Numbered from the stretch's first letter, positions 8,575 through 17,158 are shown. The stretch: DNA of 64,000 bases from MGBC163016 sp910588905 (GCA_948616985.1 CAPGDO010000008.1:1-64000), one strand, 5' to 3'. A program made the numbers and translations. The notes: a model not told the origin generated them from the letters alone.

Positions 8575-9252
8575 ATGGCTTCTGAACCCCTCAGTACGGA
8601 TATGCAGGCGCTGGCTGCGCTCATGGAAAGCAGAGCGAACGTGTACAAGATCCTGTCTCGGAGCTTTCGCGAAGAGATGGATATGCCCTTCGCCGAAGAG
8701 CTGGCAAGCGAATTCAGCTTCGAAAGCGATGATCCTGAACTGGAGGATGCCTTGAAGGCAACCCAGCAGTCCTTGCACGCGGCCAACGATGACTTGATCG
8801 AACAGCTGGCGGTCACCTTCGACCGAGTGTTCTTCGGGATGGGTCCCCTCACTGCCCGCCATGCGTTCCCCTACGAATCTGTATACACGAGCGAAAAGGG
8901 GATCATGATGCAGGAGGCCTACAGCCAGGTCGTGCGCCTGTACCGGGAGCAGCATCTGGTCAAGGATGAGAGCTTCACAGAACCCGAGGATCATATCGCG
9001 GTAGAGCTCGCCTTCATGGCCACGCTTTCCGAGCGGACTGCAGCGTTCTTGCAAGAGGGCCTTGAAGAGGCTGCTGAGCAGACCGTCATCCAGCAGATCT
9101 CCTTCGCCCAAGCGCATCTGCTGAACTGGACCGATCCGTTCTGCACAGATCTCATCGCAGCTGCCGAAGGTACGTTCTATGAGCATCTGGCGGATCTCAC
9201 GAGAGCATTCGTGCGCAAAGACGTCGCGTTGTTGTCTGAGATAGCTCACTGA
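8575..9252 (+). CDS. TorD/DmsD-family molybdoenzyme chaperone
   Basis: A 225-aa, mostly helical acidic protein without a signal peptide. The segment FDRVFFGMGPLTARHAFPYESVYTSEKGIMMQ corresponds to the conserved core of TorD-type chaperones (E-S-V-Y plus a downstream helix), and EPEDHIAVELAFMATL matches the second conserved block. Such proteins bind the Tat leader of their partner and hold it until cofactor insertion, so the enzyme at 4017 is the likely client. GAGGAG lies upstream of the ATG. Confidence 0.88.
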   Translation: MASEPLSTDMQALAALMESRANVYKILSRSFREEMDMPFAEELASEFSFESDDPELEDALKATQQSLHAANDDLIEQLAVTFDRVFFGMGPLTARHAFPYESVYTSEKGIMMQEAYSQVVRLYREQHLVKDESFTEPEDHIAVELAFMATLSERTAAFLQEGLEEAAEQTVIQQISFAQAHLLNWTDPFCTDLIAAAEGTFYEHLADLTRAFVRKDVALLSEIAH

Positions 9253-9312
9253 GCTTGCGGACGACTCCCCCACCTTGCTGATCCGAAGATCACGATCCGA
9301 CAAGAGGACGCC

Positions 9313-10020
9313 ATGAAGAGCAAAACCGAAATGGATCGGCGCCAATTCTGCATCGCCGGTATCGCCGCAGCAGGCCTTGCGGTTACCGGTGGCTTGGGAC
9401 ATCTGGCGCAAGGGCAGGCACATGCCGTCTACCTTCGGCCTCCGGGCACGGAAAGCGAAGGGAACCTGCTCTCCAAGTGCGACCGTTGCCAACGATGCGT
9501 GCAGGCGTGTCCCTATGATCTGATACAACCACGTCCGTTGAGCCTTGACTTCCCCACCGTGGGAACGCCCGAGGTGGTGTACAAGAGCGGCTACTGCGAC
9601 TTCTGCATGAAGTGCGTGGAGGTCTGCCCCACCGGAGCGCTCTCCCTCGATGCTCCTTCTGCGCACGACATCGGCGTGGCGAAGGTCTTGAGCGACGCGT
9701 GCGTGGCGTGGGATTGGGGCGGCTGCACCATCTGCGCTGATGTATGCCCGGTAGAAGGCGCCATCACCCTTGATGACCGCGGCAGACCGCACGTAGACCC
9801 TCAACGGTGCGATGGGTGCGGGCTCTGTGAGACGGAATGCCCCGCTCCATCCCTCCGCGCCTACAATGCCGCCTCCGCCGAAAAGGGGATCTACGTGGTC
9901 AACCGCGAGAGCGCCGCAGCCGCTCTACCCGGCGCGCTCACCTCAGCGGAATTCGAGCAGACGCGCACCGTGCGCGCAGAGGGCAATGCCAGTGGACAAG
10001 GAGGGAGCGTCCATGAATAA
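9313..10020 (+). CDS. NapG-like periplasmic ferredoxin
   Basis: The 235-aa protein begins with a twin-arginine-like leader (DRRQFCIAGIAAAGLAVTGG). Four cysteine groups follow: CDRCQRCVQACP, CDFCMKCVEVCP, CTICADVCP and CDGCGLCETECP. NapG has this arrangement and works with NapH as a quinol dehydrogenase. The C-terminus is a non-conserved Ala/Glu-rich tail. The last codons overlap the start of the NapH-like gene by 8 nt. In this operon the pair would give a second electron entry alongside the NrfD-type anchor. Confidence 0.85.
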   Translation: MKSKTEMDRRQFCIAGIAAAGLAVTGGLGHLAQGQAHAVYLRPPGTESEGNLLSKCDRCQRCVQACPYDLIQPRPLSLDFPTVGTPEVVYKSGYCDFCMKCVEVCPTGALSLDAPSAHDIGVAKVLSDACVAWDWGGCTICADVCPVEGAITLDDRGRPHVDPQRCDGCGLCETECPAPSLRAYNAASAEKGIYVVNRESAAAALPGALTSAEFEQTRTVRAEGNASGQGGSVHE

Positions 10021-10855
10021 GATGCGATACCTGCGCATTGGAGCCGCTACGGCGGTGTTGGTGGTCATCTTCGCTGCCACCTTCGCGCATATCCCCATCG
10101 GGACGCTCTGCGCGCTCTGCCCGGTGGGCTTCGCCGAGCTATCGGTTGCAAGCGGGAACATTCCCTGGGCATTGCTCCCCGGTGTGCTCATCCTGCTGGC
10201 TGTCGTGTTCTTGCTGGGACGTGTGTTCTGCTCCTGGGTGTGCCCTACGAGCCTGTTGCGGAACATCTTCGGCGGAAGGAAGCCGCGCGGACTCACGGGC
10301 CAGACCGGCATATGCTCAGGTTGCAGCCAAGAGGACCCGAACGATGGCCGCACCCGCAACAACCTCCTTGCCCAAGGGATCATCCTTGCCGCCTTGCTCG
10401 TGATCTCATTCATAGTGCACTTCCCCGTCTTCTGCCTGCTCTGCCCCATCGGCCTCGTCTTCGGGACCATGTTCGCCGTGAGCCGCATGCTGTTCACGTG
10501 GCAACCTGGCTGGGAACTCGTGGTCTTCCCCGCTATGTTGGCCCTGGAGCTCTTCGTCTTGAGGCGCTGGTGCTCCGCCATCTGCCCGCTAGGTTTCTTC
10601 TTCGGGCTCATGGCGAAAGCACGCACGAAGCTGAGCTTCCTTCCGAAGGTGAAGGTGAACGAGCAGACGTGCATCCATGCTGAAGGGTGCGAGGTGTGCA
10701 CCACTACCTGCCCCGAGAACATCTGCGCAGCAACATCGGACGCGAAGGACCTTGAGGACTGCACGATGTGCCTTGATTGCAAAGAGCATTGCCCCTCGCG
10801 CTCTATCTCAGTGGGAAAGGCGCAGCGCGATAACACGTCGTCATCCCAGATGTGA
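10013..10855 (+). CDS. NapH-like membrane ferredoxin / quinol dehydrogenase
   Basis: A 280-aa polytopic protein with paired CxxxCP motifs in loops (CALCPVG, CSWVCPTS, CLLCPIG, CSAICPLG). These are typical of NapH/CcoG-type proteins. A C-terminal pair of ferredoxin motifs (CEVCTTTCP, CTMCLDCKEHCP) follows. The ATG at 10013 sits 8 nt after AAGGAGGG and inside the end of the NapG-like gene. It should oxidise quinol and pass electrons to the NapG-like partner and the exported molybdoenzyme. Confidence 0.87.
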   Translation: MNKMRYLRIGAATAVLVVIFAATFAHIPIGTLCALCPVGFAELSVASGNIPWALLPGVLILLAVVFLLGRVFCSWVCPTSLLRNIFGGRKPRGLTGQTGICSGCSQEDPNDGRTRNNLLAQGIILAALLVISFIVHFPVFCLLCPIGLVFGTMFAVSRMLFTWQPGWELVVFPAMLALELFVLRRWCSAICPLGFFFGLMAKARTKLSFLPKVKVNEQTCIHAEGCEVCTTTCPENICAATSDAKDLEDCTMCLDCKEHCPSRSISVGKAQRDNTSSSQM

Positions 10856-10860
10856 TGTCA

Positions 10861-10879
10861 GGCGGATCCAAGATCCGTC
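10861..10879 (+). terminator. Weak candidate terminator after the molybdoenzyme operon
   Basis: A 7-bp stem GGCGGAT/ATCCGTC (one G-T pair) with loop CCAAG lies just after the NapH-like gene and is followed by CTCCTCTT, not a clean T-run. The GGCGGATC core is also found in the palindromes at 32 kb, so it may belong to that repeat family. Confidence 0.4.
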
Positions 10880-11063
10880 CTCCTCTTAAAGGACATAATG
10901 CAACCACGAAGAGAAATGTGCGCCCTTTCGCGAAAAAGCTCGGTGGCAGAAGACACCGACATGCTCAAAGATGCGATCGCGTTCGAGAGCCACAGCATCC
11001 CCATGGATACAATAGGATGATGCCAGTAGAAGGATAGAGCTGTATTGTGGCCTGCGGGAAGGG

Positions 11064-11978
11064 ATGTCACCTGTGAAGTACCATCTGGTAGCGCTCTTCA
11101 CCGTGTTCGTGTGGGGCACCACGTTCGTGTCGACGAAGGTGCTGCTTGCCAACCTCTCCCCTCTCTGGATCCTGCTCATCAGGTTCGCTATCGGCTTCTG
11201 CGCTCTCTGCATCCTCAGACCGCACATCCTGCGCCTCAAGGAGCGCAAGCATGAGATCCTCTTCGCGGCTGCCGGAGCAACCGGCATCGCAGCCTACTAC
11301 CTCCTGGAGAACGTCGCCCTTGTCTTCACCACAGCGACCGCTGTGGGGGTCATCGTGGCAGCCTCGCCACTGTTCACGGGCATCCTCTCCGCTCTGCTCG
11401 GCAACCGCTCGGCCTTGAACTGGCGGTTCTTCAGTGGCTTTCTCCTGGCCATGGGAGGGCTGCTGATCGTGAGCACAGGCAGCGGCGCTGAAGACCCCAT
11501 GGTAGCCTTCGGCAGCTTCTCGTTATTCGGCGATCTTCTAGCCCTTCTGGCTGCGTTGGTCTGGGCCGTGTACTCCGTGCTCGTAGAGCGGATAGCGAAG
11601 GCGGGATACGAGACGGTGGCATCCACGAAGAGGATCTTCCTTTGGGGCCTGATCTTCATCCTGCCGACAACGCTCCTAGCCGGTGGCCCTTTGCCATCTG
11701 CAGAAGCATTCCTTGATCGACAAAGCGTGGCGAACCTGCTGTTTTTGGGGCTGCTGGCCTCTGCGGCATGCTTCGTGACGTGGGGAGCCTCGGTGAAGCA
11801 CCTCGGTCCGACGATGTCGACCACCTATATCTACCTTGTGCCCGCTATCACGGCGACAGCCTCGGTGCTCATCCTTGGGGAGCCGATGAACCTGCCGATC
11901 GTAGCGGGTGTGGCGATGACCATCGGCGGCTTGATCTTGTCCCAAGGGCGATCGACGGATCCGGATGACTCAGGATGA
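11064..11978 (+). CDS. EamA/DMT-family transporter
   Basis: The 304-aa protein has ten predicted hydrophobic helices in two EamA repeats. It starts YHLVALFTVFVWGTTFVSTK and has the second-repeat signature AALVWAVYSVLVERI. Such carriers export metabolites or amino acids; the substrate is unknown. GGGAAGGG abuts the ATG at 11064 too closely to serve it, so the GTG at 11073, 9 nt from that site, may be the real start. The last codons lie in a tandem repeat of GGATGACTCA. Confidence 0.85.
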   Translation: MSPVKYHLVALFTVFVWGTTFVSTKVLLANLSPLWILLIRFAIGFCALCILRPHILRLKERKHEILFAAAGATGIAAYYLLENVALVFTTATAVGVIVAASPLFTGILSALLGNRSALNWRFFSGFLLAMGGLLIVSTGSGAEDPMVAFGSFSLFGDLLALLAALVWAVYSVLVERIAKAGYETVASTKRIFLWGLIFILPTTLLAGGPLPSAEAFLDRQSVANLLFLGLLASAACFVTWGASVKHLGPTMSTTYIYLVPAITATASVLILGEPMNLPIVAGVAMTIGGLILSQGRSTDPDDSG

Positions 11979-11995
11979 CTCAGCAGGATGACTCA
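11963..11995. repeat. Three copies of the decamer GGATGACTCA
   Basis: GGATGACTCA occurs at 11963-11972, 11973-11982 and 11986-11995. It spans the EamA stop codon and runs into the left inverted repeat of the RAYT element. It may reflect slippage at the insertion edge. Confidence 0.8.
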
Positions 11996-12885
11996 GGACG
12001 GGGATAATGTCATCAAACAGCGATTCACTAGCAGCTGATCATCAGGTCAAAGCTTCTGGATGATGCCGCGTCCCACTCCCGTGAGCCTCTCGACCTGTCG
12101 CACAGACAGTCCGCAACCCCTCAGCCTTTGCAAGGCGCTGTTCCTCTTTTCACGCGGCATGCTTGCAATCGAATTCGAAAACTCATCCCCGAACAGACGC
12201 TTGGCGATCTCGATCGCCTCGCCGTCGGGAATCACTTTGCGCTTCAGCACGAAATCTTCTTCTCTGACAACAATGTCTACTTCCTCTTCCCTATCGGGCG
12301 CATCACCGTGAAATTCAATGAAAGGCTTCAAACCGCCGAAGCATCCCAGCACGAAACGCGTCGCACAGATGTTTGGATCGCGGGCGTATTCTGCATAGCT
12401 GCTCCAAGGATAGGCATCGAAACGAGCAAGCTCCGCCCTTTGGGGATTCATGTGGATATAACGGACGAGTTCCTTCAAATACGAACTGCTTTCGACAGGA
12501 AAGCTCCTGTACCTATCCTGGAAAACAGGGCCGACGTGGCCATGACGTCCATTGTAAAAACGTGCGTATGAGGTGTTGAGGGACCTCATCAAGGCGGCAA
12601 GGTCGGTAAGTTCGCATTTTGCCAAGATGTGAGCGTGATTCGCCATGAGACACCATGCAAGGATCCCTACACCGAATTTGTCTTTATAGCAGGCAAGCTT
12701 ATCGAGCATGAAGTGCCTATCCTGGTCATCTTCGAATAGGATCCTGCGACCAGCGCCTCGAACGATCACATGATAAATGTCGGTAGAAGATCTCCTGCGA
12801 GGAACGCGAGTCAATTCTGCTCCTTCCGATGCGGTAATGCAGGGGCTGCACGAACGAAGCAAATGATGACATTATCCCCGTCCTG
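11994..12885 (-). mobile_element. RAYT (REP-associated tyrosine transposase) element with 22-bp inverted repeats
   Basis: Left end 11994-12015 and right end 12864-12885 are perfect 22-bp inverted copies with core GGACGGGGATAATGTCATC. They bracket one Y1 transposase gene. RAYT genes are typically single-copy and flanked by such inverted repeats, unlike mobile IS200 copies. No target duplication is seen. Confidence 0.75.
12047..12814 (-). CDS. REP-associated tyrosine transposase (Y1/HUH, RAYT-type)
   Basis: A 255-aa Y1_Tnp protein. The HUH metal motif is MANHAHIL (H60, H62), and the motif RYIHMNPQRA contains the likely catalytic Y119. The N-terminus RRRSSTDIYHVIVRG is typical of RAYT/TnpA-REP proteins. 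The C-terminal ~90 residues include a helix-turn-helix-like segment (LSVRQVERLTGVGRGIIQ), present in one RAYT class. A TTG start at 12814 is preferred: GGAAGGAG lies 5 nt upstream and the protein then begins like its relatives, while an ATG at 12862 sits next to the inverted repeat with no ribosome site. It would nick and join single-stranded hairpins. Confidence 0.85.
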   Translation of the reverse strand: MTRVPRRRSSTDIYHVIVRGAGRRILFEDDQDRHFMLDKLACYKDKFGVGILAWCLMANHAHILAKCELTDLAALMRSLNTSYARFYNGRHGHVGPVFQDRYRSFPVESSSYLKELVRYIHMNPQRAELARFDAYPWSSYAEYARDPNICATRFVLGCFGGLKPFIEFHGDAPDREEEVDIVVREEDFVLKRKVIPDGEAIEIAKRLFGDEFSNSIASMPREKRNSALQRLRGCGLSVRQVERLTGVGRGIIQKL

Positions 12886-12891
12886 TGTCAT

Positions 12892-14355
12892 TTATCTGAG
12901 GTCAACGAGGTCGATGAGCTGTTGTTGGGAGTTGACCTCCAGCTTGCGGTAGATGTGCAAGATATGTGTACGTGTGGTGCTTGCGCTGATGTAGAGCTTG
13001 CCTTGGATATATTCGGTGTTGCGGCCCTTGGCAAGGCAGAGGAACACCTCTGCTTCACGCGGCGTCAATCCGCCGGCCTCTATGATGGCGTTGCAGCGAT
13101 CGCGGAAGGGCGCAGCGTTCTTCGGAGGATCGATGACCAGTTCGCGGCTCTCGCCCACTGCCAGCTTCAAGAGCTCGTTGACCTCCTTCCGCTCCGTGCC
13201 CTCATAGACGGCGAACGCGGTTACTGCGATAACGACCAGCGCGCTCGATATGGCCACGAGGCTCATGGGGGAAGCAGGATGAAGATAGAACGCGAAGAAC
13301 GCTACGAGAGCACCCACTGCGAATCCCACCCATCGAACGGTCATGCCCTGCACCTGGCGTATCCCCACGGAAAGACGGAACTCGGCGTTGGCGATCGCCG
13401 TGCCCGTCCACTCCATGAGCGTCACATAGGAGAACGCCGCGATGGCGCACGCCGCACCTATCGTCCGCCCCGCCTCCCCCGTGAGCGGGATGATGAGGAT
13501 GGCGACCACCACCAAGGGGACCGTGAGCCGCTGAGACGTATCCGTATCCCAATTGCGCTTGTTGAGATTGCGTAACCACCATGCCGCGACGCACGAGCTC
13601 ACAAGGCCAGCGCTTCCTGCTATCAAGATGGAAGCGAAGCTCAGCGAGCAGAGCATCACGGCCATGTATCCATATACCAGCGCATGGGCTGCCATGGACA
13701 ACATGGCACTGAAGGACAAGGGAGAGCCACTCTTGACATGCTCCGAAGGCCCCATCACCTCGCAACCGATCAGCTTATAAGCACCCACGGCGCTGGCGAC
13801 CAGCAGCCCCACAGCAGCGAACACGCTCACGAGCGGAAAGCTGGCACAAGCCACGAGCAAGAACAGCGGCGTGGTCAAGATGCCACCCAAGGCGATGGAG
13901 AGCGCGATCTGCCGCGCCGGCATGAAGGAGAACACGGACATCCACGCAAAGGGCAATACCAGATCGGCTGCACCGCAGAGCGCCCAGGCAATGCCCAGCA
14001 CGACGAACGGGACGGACACTTGCGAACATCCGAGCGCAGCGCAGATCACAACGGGCAGGTGTGCGCATGCCATGCACGGGAAGATGAGCTTCCGGATATG
14101 ATCACGCAAGATAGTAGGCCGCATCATGAACAGCACAAGGGTCACAACAGAGGCCAGCTTCGAGATGATGAGGCAGCTGATGGCTTGATCGATAGGAGCG
14201 AACGAGAGGATGGGCATGGATGGGGAGAGCACCACATAGATCCCCCATGCAGATGCGCATGCGAATCCCGCCGCAGCTATGAGCCCCGCGCCAAGCGTTC
14301 TAAGAAACCCCTCTTGTACGGGCGTTCCACTGTGCTTCTTGTCGGCCTCGTCCAT
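12892..14355 (-). CDS. Membrane LuxR-type transcriptional regulator
   Basis: The 487-aa protein has about twelve hydrophobic helices (from MDEADKK onward) and a C-terminal LuxR/GerE domain: LTPREAEVFLCLAKGRN, then ISASTTRTHILHIYRKLEV. No receiver domain is present. This transporter-like sensor fused to a DNA-binding domain is the kind described as a large regulator family in Eggerthella lenta, where members sit beside catechol dehydroxylase genes and respond to their substrates. Here it is divergent from the cytoplasmic molybdoenzyme at 14597 with a 25-bp dyad in between, so it most likely controls that gene. The start at 14355 is tentative; upstream in-frame ATGs up to 14490 lack ribosome sites. 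Confidence 0.88.
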   Translation of the reverse strand: MDEADKKHSGTPVQEGFLRTLGAGLIAAAGFACASAWGIYVVLSPSMPILSFAPIDQAISCLIISKLASVVTLVLFMMRPTILRDHIRKLIFPCMACAHLPVVICAALGCSQVSVPFVVLGIAWALCGAADLVLPFAWMSVFSFMPARQIALSIALGGILTTPLFLLVACASFPLVSVFAAVGLLVASAVGAYKLIGCEVMGPSEHVKSGSPLSFSAMLSMAAHALVYGYMAVMLCSLSFASILIAGSAGLVSSCVAAWWLRNLNKRNWDTDTSQRLTVPLVVVAILIIPLTGEAGRTIGAACAIAAFSYVTLMEWTGTAIANAEFRLSVGIRQVQGMTVRWVGFAVGALVAFFAFYLHPASPMSLVAISSALVVIAVTAFAVYEGTERKEVNELLKLAVGESRELVIDPPKNAAPFRDRCNAIIEAGGLTPREAEVFLCLAKGRNTEYIQGKLYISASTTRTHILHIYRKLEVNSQQQLIDLVDLR

Positions 14356-14377
14356 CCTTGATGACCCCCGATTTTCC

Positions 14378-14402
14378 GCTCTCAGCATCTGATGATGAGA
14401 GC
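14378..14402. promoter_or_regulatory. 25-bp dyad, candidate LuxR operator
   Basis: Arms GCTCTCA (14378-14384) and TGAGAGC (14396-14402) enclose CATC-T-GATG, giving near-perfect two-fold symmetry around base 14390 with a single mismatched pair. It lies in the divergent promoter region between the membrane LuxR gene and the molybdoenzyme. The symmetry suits a dimeric LuxR-type protein; the assignment is inference. Confidence 0.5.
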
Positions 14403-14596
14403 CTTTTTCGCCATCTAGCTCTAAATCAGGCACCGTGGACGATGTGTCCATAGGCACCAGCGCGATACGGTTCCCCCCAACGTCTTGCAAGCACCTTCAA
14501 GTCTGGGACGAGCCGATTATGGCAAACGGCTCATGGGTTGACAAGGATGGAGGAGAGGCTTGCAGAGATGAAGGAGACCGAGAGGAAGGGACCAAC

Positions 14597-16831
14597 ATGG
14601 CCGAAGAAACGACGAGAGAAGTCAAGCGCGCATCATGCTTCCTATGCCACTTGAACTGCGGTGTGCTTTGCACGAAGGAGAACGGCCGCATCGTCAAGAT
14701 CGAGGGCGACCCGGATTGCCCCCACAATGAGGGCTTCGTATGCTCGCGACTCGAGCAGGATCGCTGGAAGTCCTTCGAGTACAGCCCGTATCGCCTGAAG
14801 AAGCCGCTGAAGCGCGCAGGTGAGCGCGGTAGCGGCAAGTGGGAAGAGATCAGCTGGGACCAGGCCTTCGACGAGATCGCTGAGAGGCTCGCTGACCTCC
14901 GCGAGAAGTATGGCGCGGAGACCCTGGCCTTCTTCGAGGGCACGTATCGCACCCAATCCAACCTGCACTATAAGTTCACTAACCTGTTCGGCAGCCCGAA
15001 CACGGGCGGCGCGGGCACCATCTGCTACAGCTCGGACATGTGGCTCGAGCCCTGCACCTACGGTGGCTTCTGCTCTGATAAGTCCGACTGGAAGCGTGCA
15101 GACCTCATCGTGCTCTGGGGCCGCAACCCTGCTGCATCTGAGCTGCTCAACTGGAAATGGGTCACGGACAACATGAACAACCGTGGCGCGAAGCTCATCG
15201 TCATCGACCCGCGCTACTGCGAAGTGGCCGAGCGTGCAGACCTATATCTGCGCATCCGCCCTGGCACCGACGCAGCCCTGGCTCTGGCCATGATCCACGT
15301 GATCATCGAAGAGGACCTCTATGACCATGAATTCGTTGAGGAATGGTGCTACGGCTTCGACCAGCTGCGCGAGCGCGTTGCTGACTGGACGCCCGAGCGC
15401 GCTGAGGAGATCACCTGGGTCCCGGCAGACAAGATCCGCGAGGCTGCGCGCATGTACGCGACCATCAAGCCCGCTTGCATGCCTTGGGGCGAGAAGGGCG
15501 GCGACGGCCACGGCGTGAACGCCACCAACACCATCCGTGCGAAGGCCATCCTGCGCTCCATCACTGGCAACATCGACAAGATCGGTGGCGACCAGCTCAC
15601 CATGCCCGAGGACCGCGGAGACACGGACCGCACCTATGAGCACGTATCTCTCCCGCAAGAGCAGCGCGACAAGATGGTCGGCAATGACCGCTTCCCGGGG
15701 CTCACGTTCAAGGGCTGGGACATCATCTCTGAGGCATATCCGCGCTTCTATCCCTACGCGAACGCGCCTCTCATCTTCCGTCAGATGATCAGCGGCGATC
15801 CGTATCCCATCAAGGCTTGCATCCTTCAGGCGAGCAACCCGATGGTCGGCTATCCCAACACCAAGCTCATCCAGGAAGCATTCAAGAGCCTTGAGCTGTT
15901 CGTCGTCCATGACTATTTCATGACACCCTCAGCCGCGCTTGCTGACTACGTGCTCCCTGCCGCCACTTGGCTCGAGCGCTGCAGCATGGGATATCCCACC
16001 ATGGACGTGGAGCAGGTATCCATGAACGGCACGATGCCCGTCGTCGAGCGCTTCGAAGGCGGCGCTGATGTGGACTTCCGCGATGACTATCAGTTCTGGT
16101 ATGAGATCTCCAAGCGCCTGGGCATGGCTGAGAAGTGGTGGGGTCCGTCATATGAGGACTTCTTCGACGGCCAGGTCGGACACTTCGGCATGAAGTTCAA
16201 CGACTTCTGCGAGAACATCAAGTACCTGCGCGTGCCCAACAAACCTGAGAAGTACAAGGAGCCCGGCTTCAAGTTCCTCACCCCAACCGGCAAGGTGGAG
16301 CTGTACTCCACGGTCATCGAGAAGTTGAACGAAGAGCTGGATGGCGATTTCGATCCGCTGCCGAACTTCGTGTTCCCGCCGGACTTCCCTGAGGCCAACC
16401 CTGAGTATGCAGCGGAGTATCCGCTCTGCATGATCACCGGCGCACGCTTCATGCCGTTCTACCATTCCGAGCATCGCCAGCCCGGCGCATACCGCGACCT
16501 GCATCCCGATCCGTGGTTCCAGATCCATCCCGATAAGGCCATGGAGCTCAATATCGCCCCGGGTGATTGGTGCTGGATCGAGAACCCGATGGGTCGCATC
16601 AAGCAGCGCGCCAACCTGACCACCACCGTCGACCCCCGCGTCATCAGCGTTCAGCATGACTGGTGGTTCCCGGAGCGCGAAGAGGCCGAGCCGTCCCTGT
16701 TCGGACTGTATGACTCCAGCGTCAACACCATCATGCCCGACGATCCGGACAAGTACCTCGATCCGCTGATGGGCGCATGGCCGGTCACCGGCGTGCACGC
16801 GAAGGTCTACAAGTGCGAAGAGCAGGAGTGA
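14597..16831 (+). CDS. Cytoplasmic molybdopterin oxidoreductase (bis-MGD, acetylene hydratase / catechol dehydroxylase-like)
   Basis: A 744-aa enzyme with a [4Fe-4S] site (C14, C17, C21, C49) and no export signal. GGAGTICYSSDMW puts C143 at the Mo/W ligand position. The C-terminal domain has the segment SVQHDWWFPEREE, shared with the exported enzyme at 4017. The start at 14597 follows GAGGAAGGG; the open frame runs upstream to 14435 without protein-like sequence. There is no dedicated Fe-S or membrane subunit; only a 71-aa zinc-ribbon protein follows after 6 nt. Length and stand-alone organisation recall acetylene hydratase and soluble dehydroxylases. The substrate is unknown, and the adjacent membrane LuxR suggests induction by an exogenous compound. 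Confidence 0.85.
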   Translation: MAEETTREVKRASCFLCHLNCGVLCTKENGRIVKIEGDPDCPHNEGFVCSRLEQDRWKSFEYSPYRLKKPLKRAGERGSGKWEEISWDQAFDEIAERLADLREKYGAETLAFFEGTYRTQSNLHYKFTNLFGSPNTGGAGTICYSSDMWLEPCTYGGFCSDKSDWKRADLIVLWGRNPAASELLNWKWVTDNMNNRGAKLIVIDPRYCEVAERADLYLRIRPGTDAALALAMIHVIIEEDLYDHEFVEEWCYGFDQLRERVADWTPERAEEITWVPADKIREAARMYATIKPACMPWGEKGGDGHGVNATNTIRAKAILRSITGNIDKIGGDQLTMPEDRGDTDRTYEHVSLPQEQRDKMVGNDRFPGLTFKGWDIISEAYPRFYPYANAPLIFRQMISGDPYPIKACILQASNPMVGYPNTKLIQEAFKSLELFVVHDYFMTPSAALADYVLPAATWLERCSMGYPTMDVEQVSMNGTMPVVERFEGGADVDFRDDYQFWYEISKRLGMAEKWWGPSYEDFFDGQVGHFGMKFNDFCENIKYLRVPNKPEKYKEPGFKFLTPTGKVELYSTVIEKLNEELDGDFDPLPNFVFPPDFPEANPEYAAEYPLCMITGARFMPFYHSEHRQPGAYRDLHPDPWFQIHPDKAMELNIAPGDWCWIENPMGRIKQRANLTTTVDPRVISVQHDWWFPEREEAEPSLFGLYDSSVNTIMPDDPDKYLDPLMGAWPVTGVHAKVYKCEEQE

Positions 16832-16837
16832 TGCGCG

Positions 16838-17053
16838 ATGTGCTTCAGACCAGCAACCACCACCATGGGCGCACGCATCTGCAAGAGCTGCTACATGGTC
16901 TGCGATGACGTGACGGCTGTCGACTGCCCGAACTGCGGTGCACCGTTTGACACCCCGGATGCCGCTGGAACGGACGCACCGGCAAGCCCTGCTTCACCCG
17001 CAGCACCGGATGCCCCCGAAGCACCACAAGCTCCAAAGGATCCGAATGCGTAA
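16838..17053 (+). CDS. Small MCFRPA-type zinc-ribbon protein
   Basis: A 71-aa protein: MCFRPA at the N-terminus, a four-cysteine ribbon (CKSCYMVC...CPNC) and a Pro/Ala-rich tail (PASPAAPDAPEAPQAP). AGGAG lies 9 nt before the ATG and the gene starts 6 nt after the molybdoenzyme stop, so it is co-translated. A second protein with the same MCFRPA start, ribbon and Pro/Ala tail occurs at 25805-26044 beside another molybdoenzyme. I do not recognise a named family. A role as maturation factor, metal donor or small electron-transfer partner is conceivable but unproven. Confidence 0.8.
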   Translation: MCFRPATTTMGARICKSCYMVCDDVTAVDCPNCGAPFDTPDAAGTDAPASPASPAAPDAPEAPQAPKDPNA

Positions 17054-17110
17054 AAGCGCTCAAGGGCCGTTTCCGGGATCTTGCTGATACGATGAGCTCG
17101 TCTCATCCAT

Positions 17111-17143
17111 GCAACCGCCGACTCGATAAGGGTTGGCGGTTGC
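17111..17143. terminator. Bidirectional hairpin between convergent genes
   Basis: A perfect 9-bp inverted repeat (GCAACCGCC / GGCGGTTGC) with a 15-nt loop lies between the end of the MCFRPA gene at 17053 and the end of the opposing gene at 17159. The T-runs are weak on both sides. Confidence 0.55.
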
Positions 17144-17158
17144 GCTCTTCAGTCACGA

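Noticed and set aside
12815..12862. N-terminal extension of the transposase from an ATG at 12862
   Set aside because: The extra residues are not transposase-like, there is no ribosome site, and a TTG with GGAAGGAG fits the family start.
11994..17143. A prophage or large integrative element around the RAYT and molybdoenzyme genes
   Set aside because: There are no integrase, phage structural or conjugation genes; the RAYT is a solitary element.
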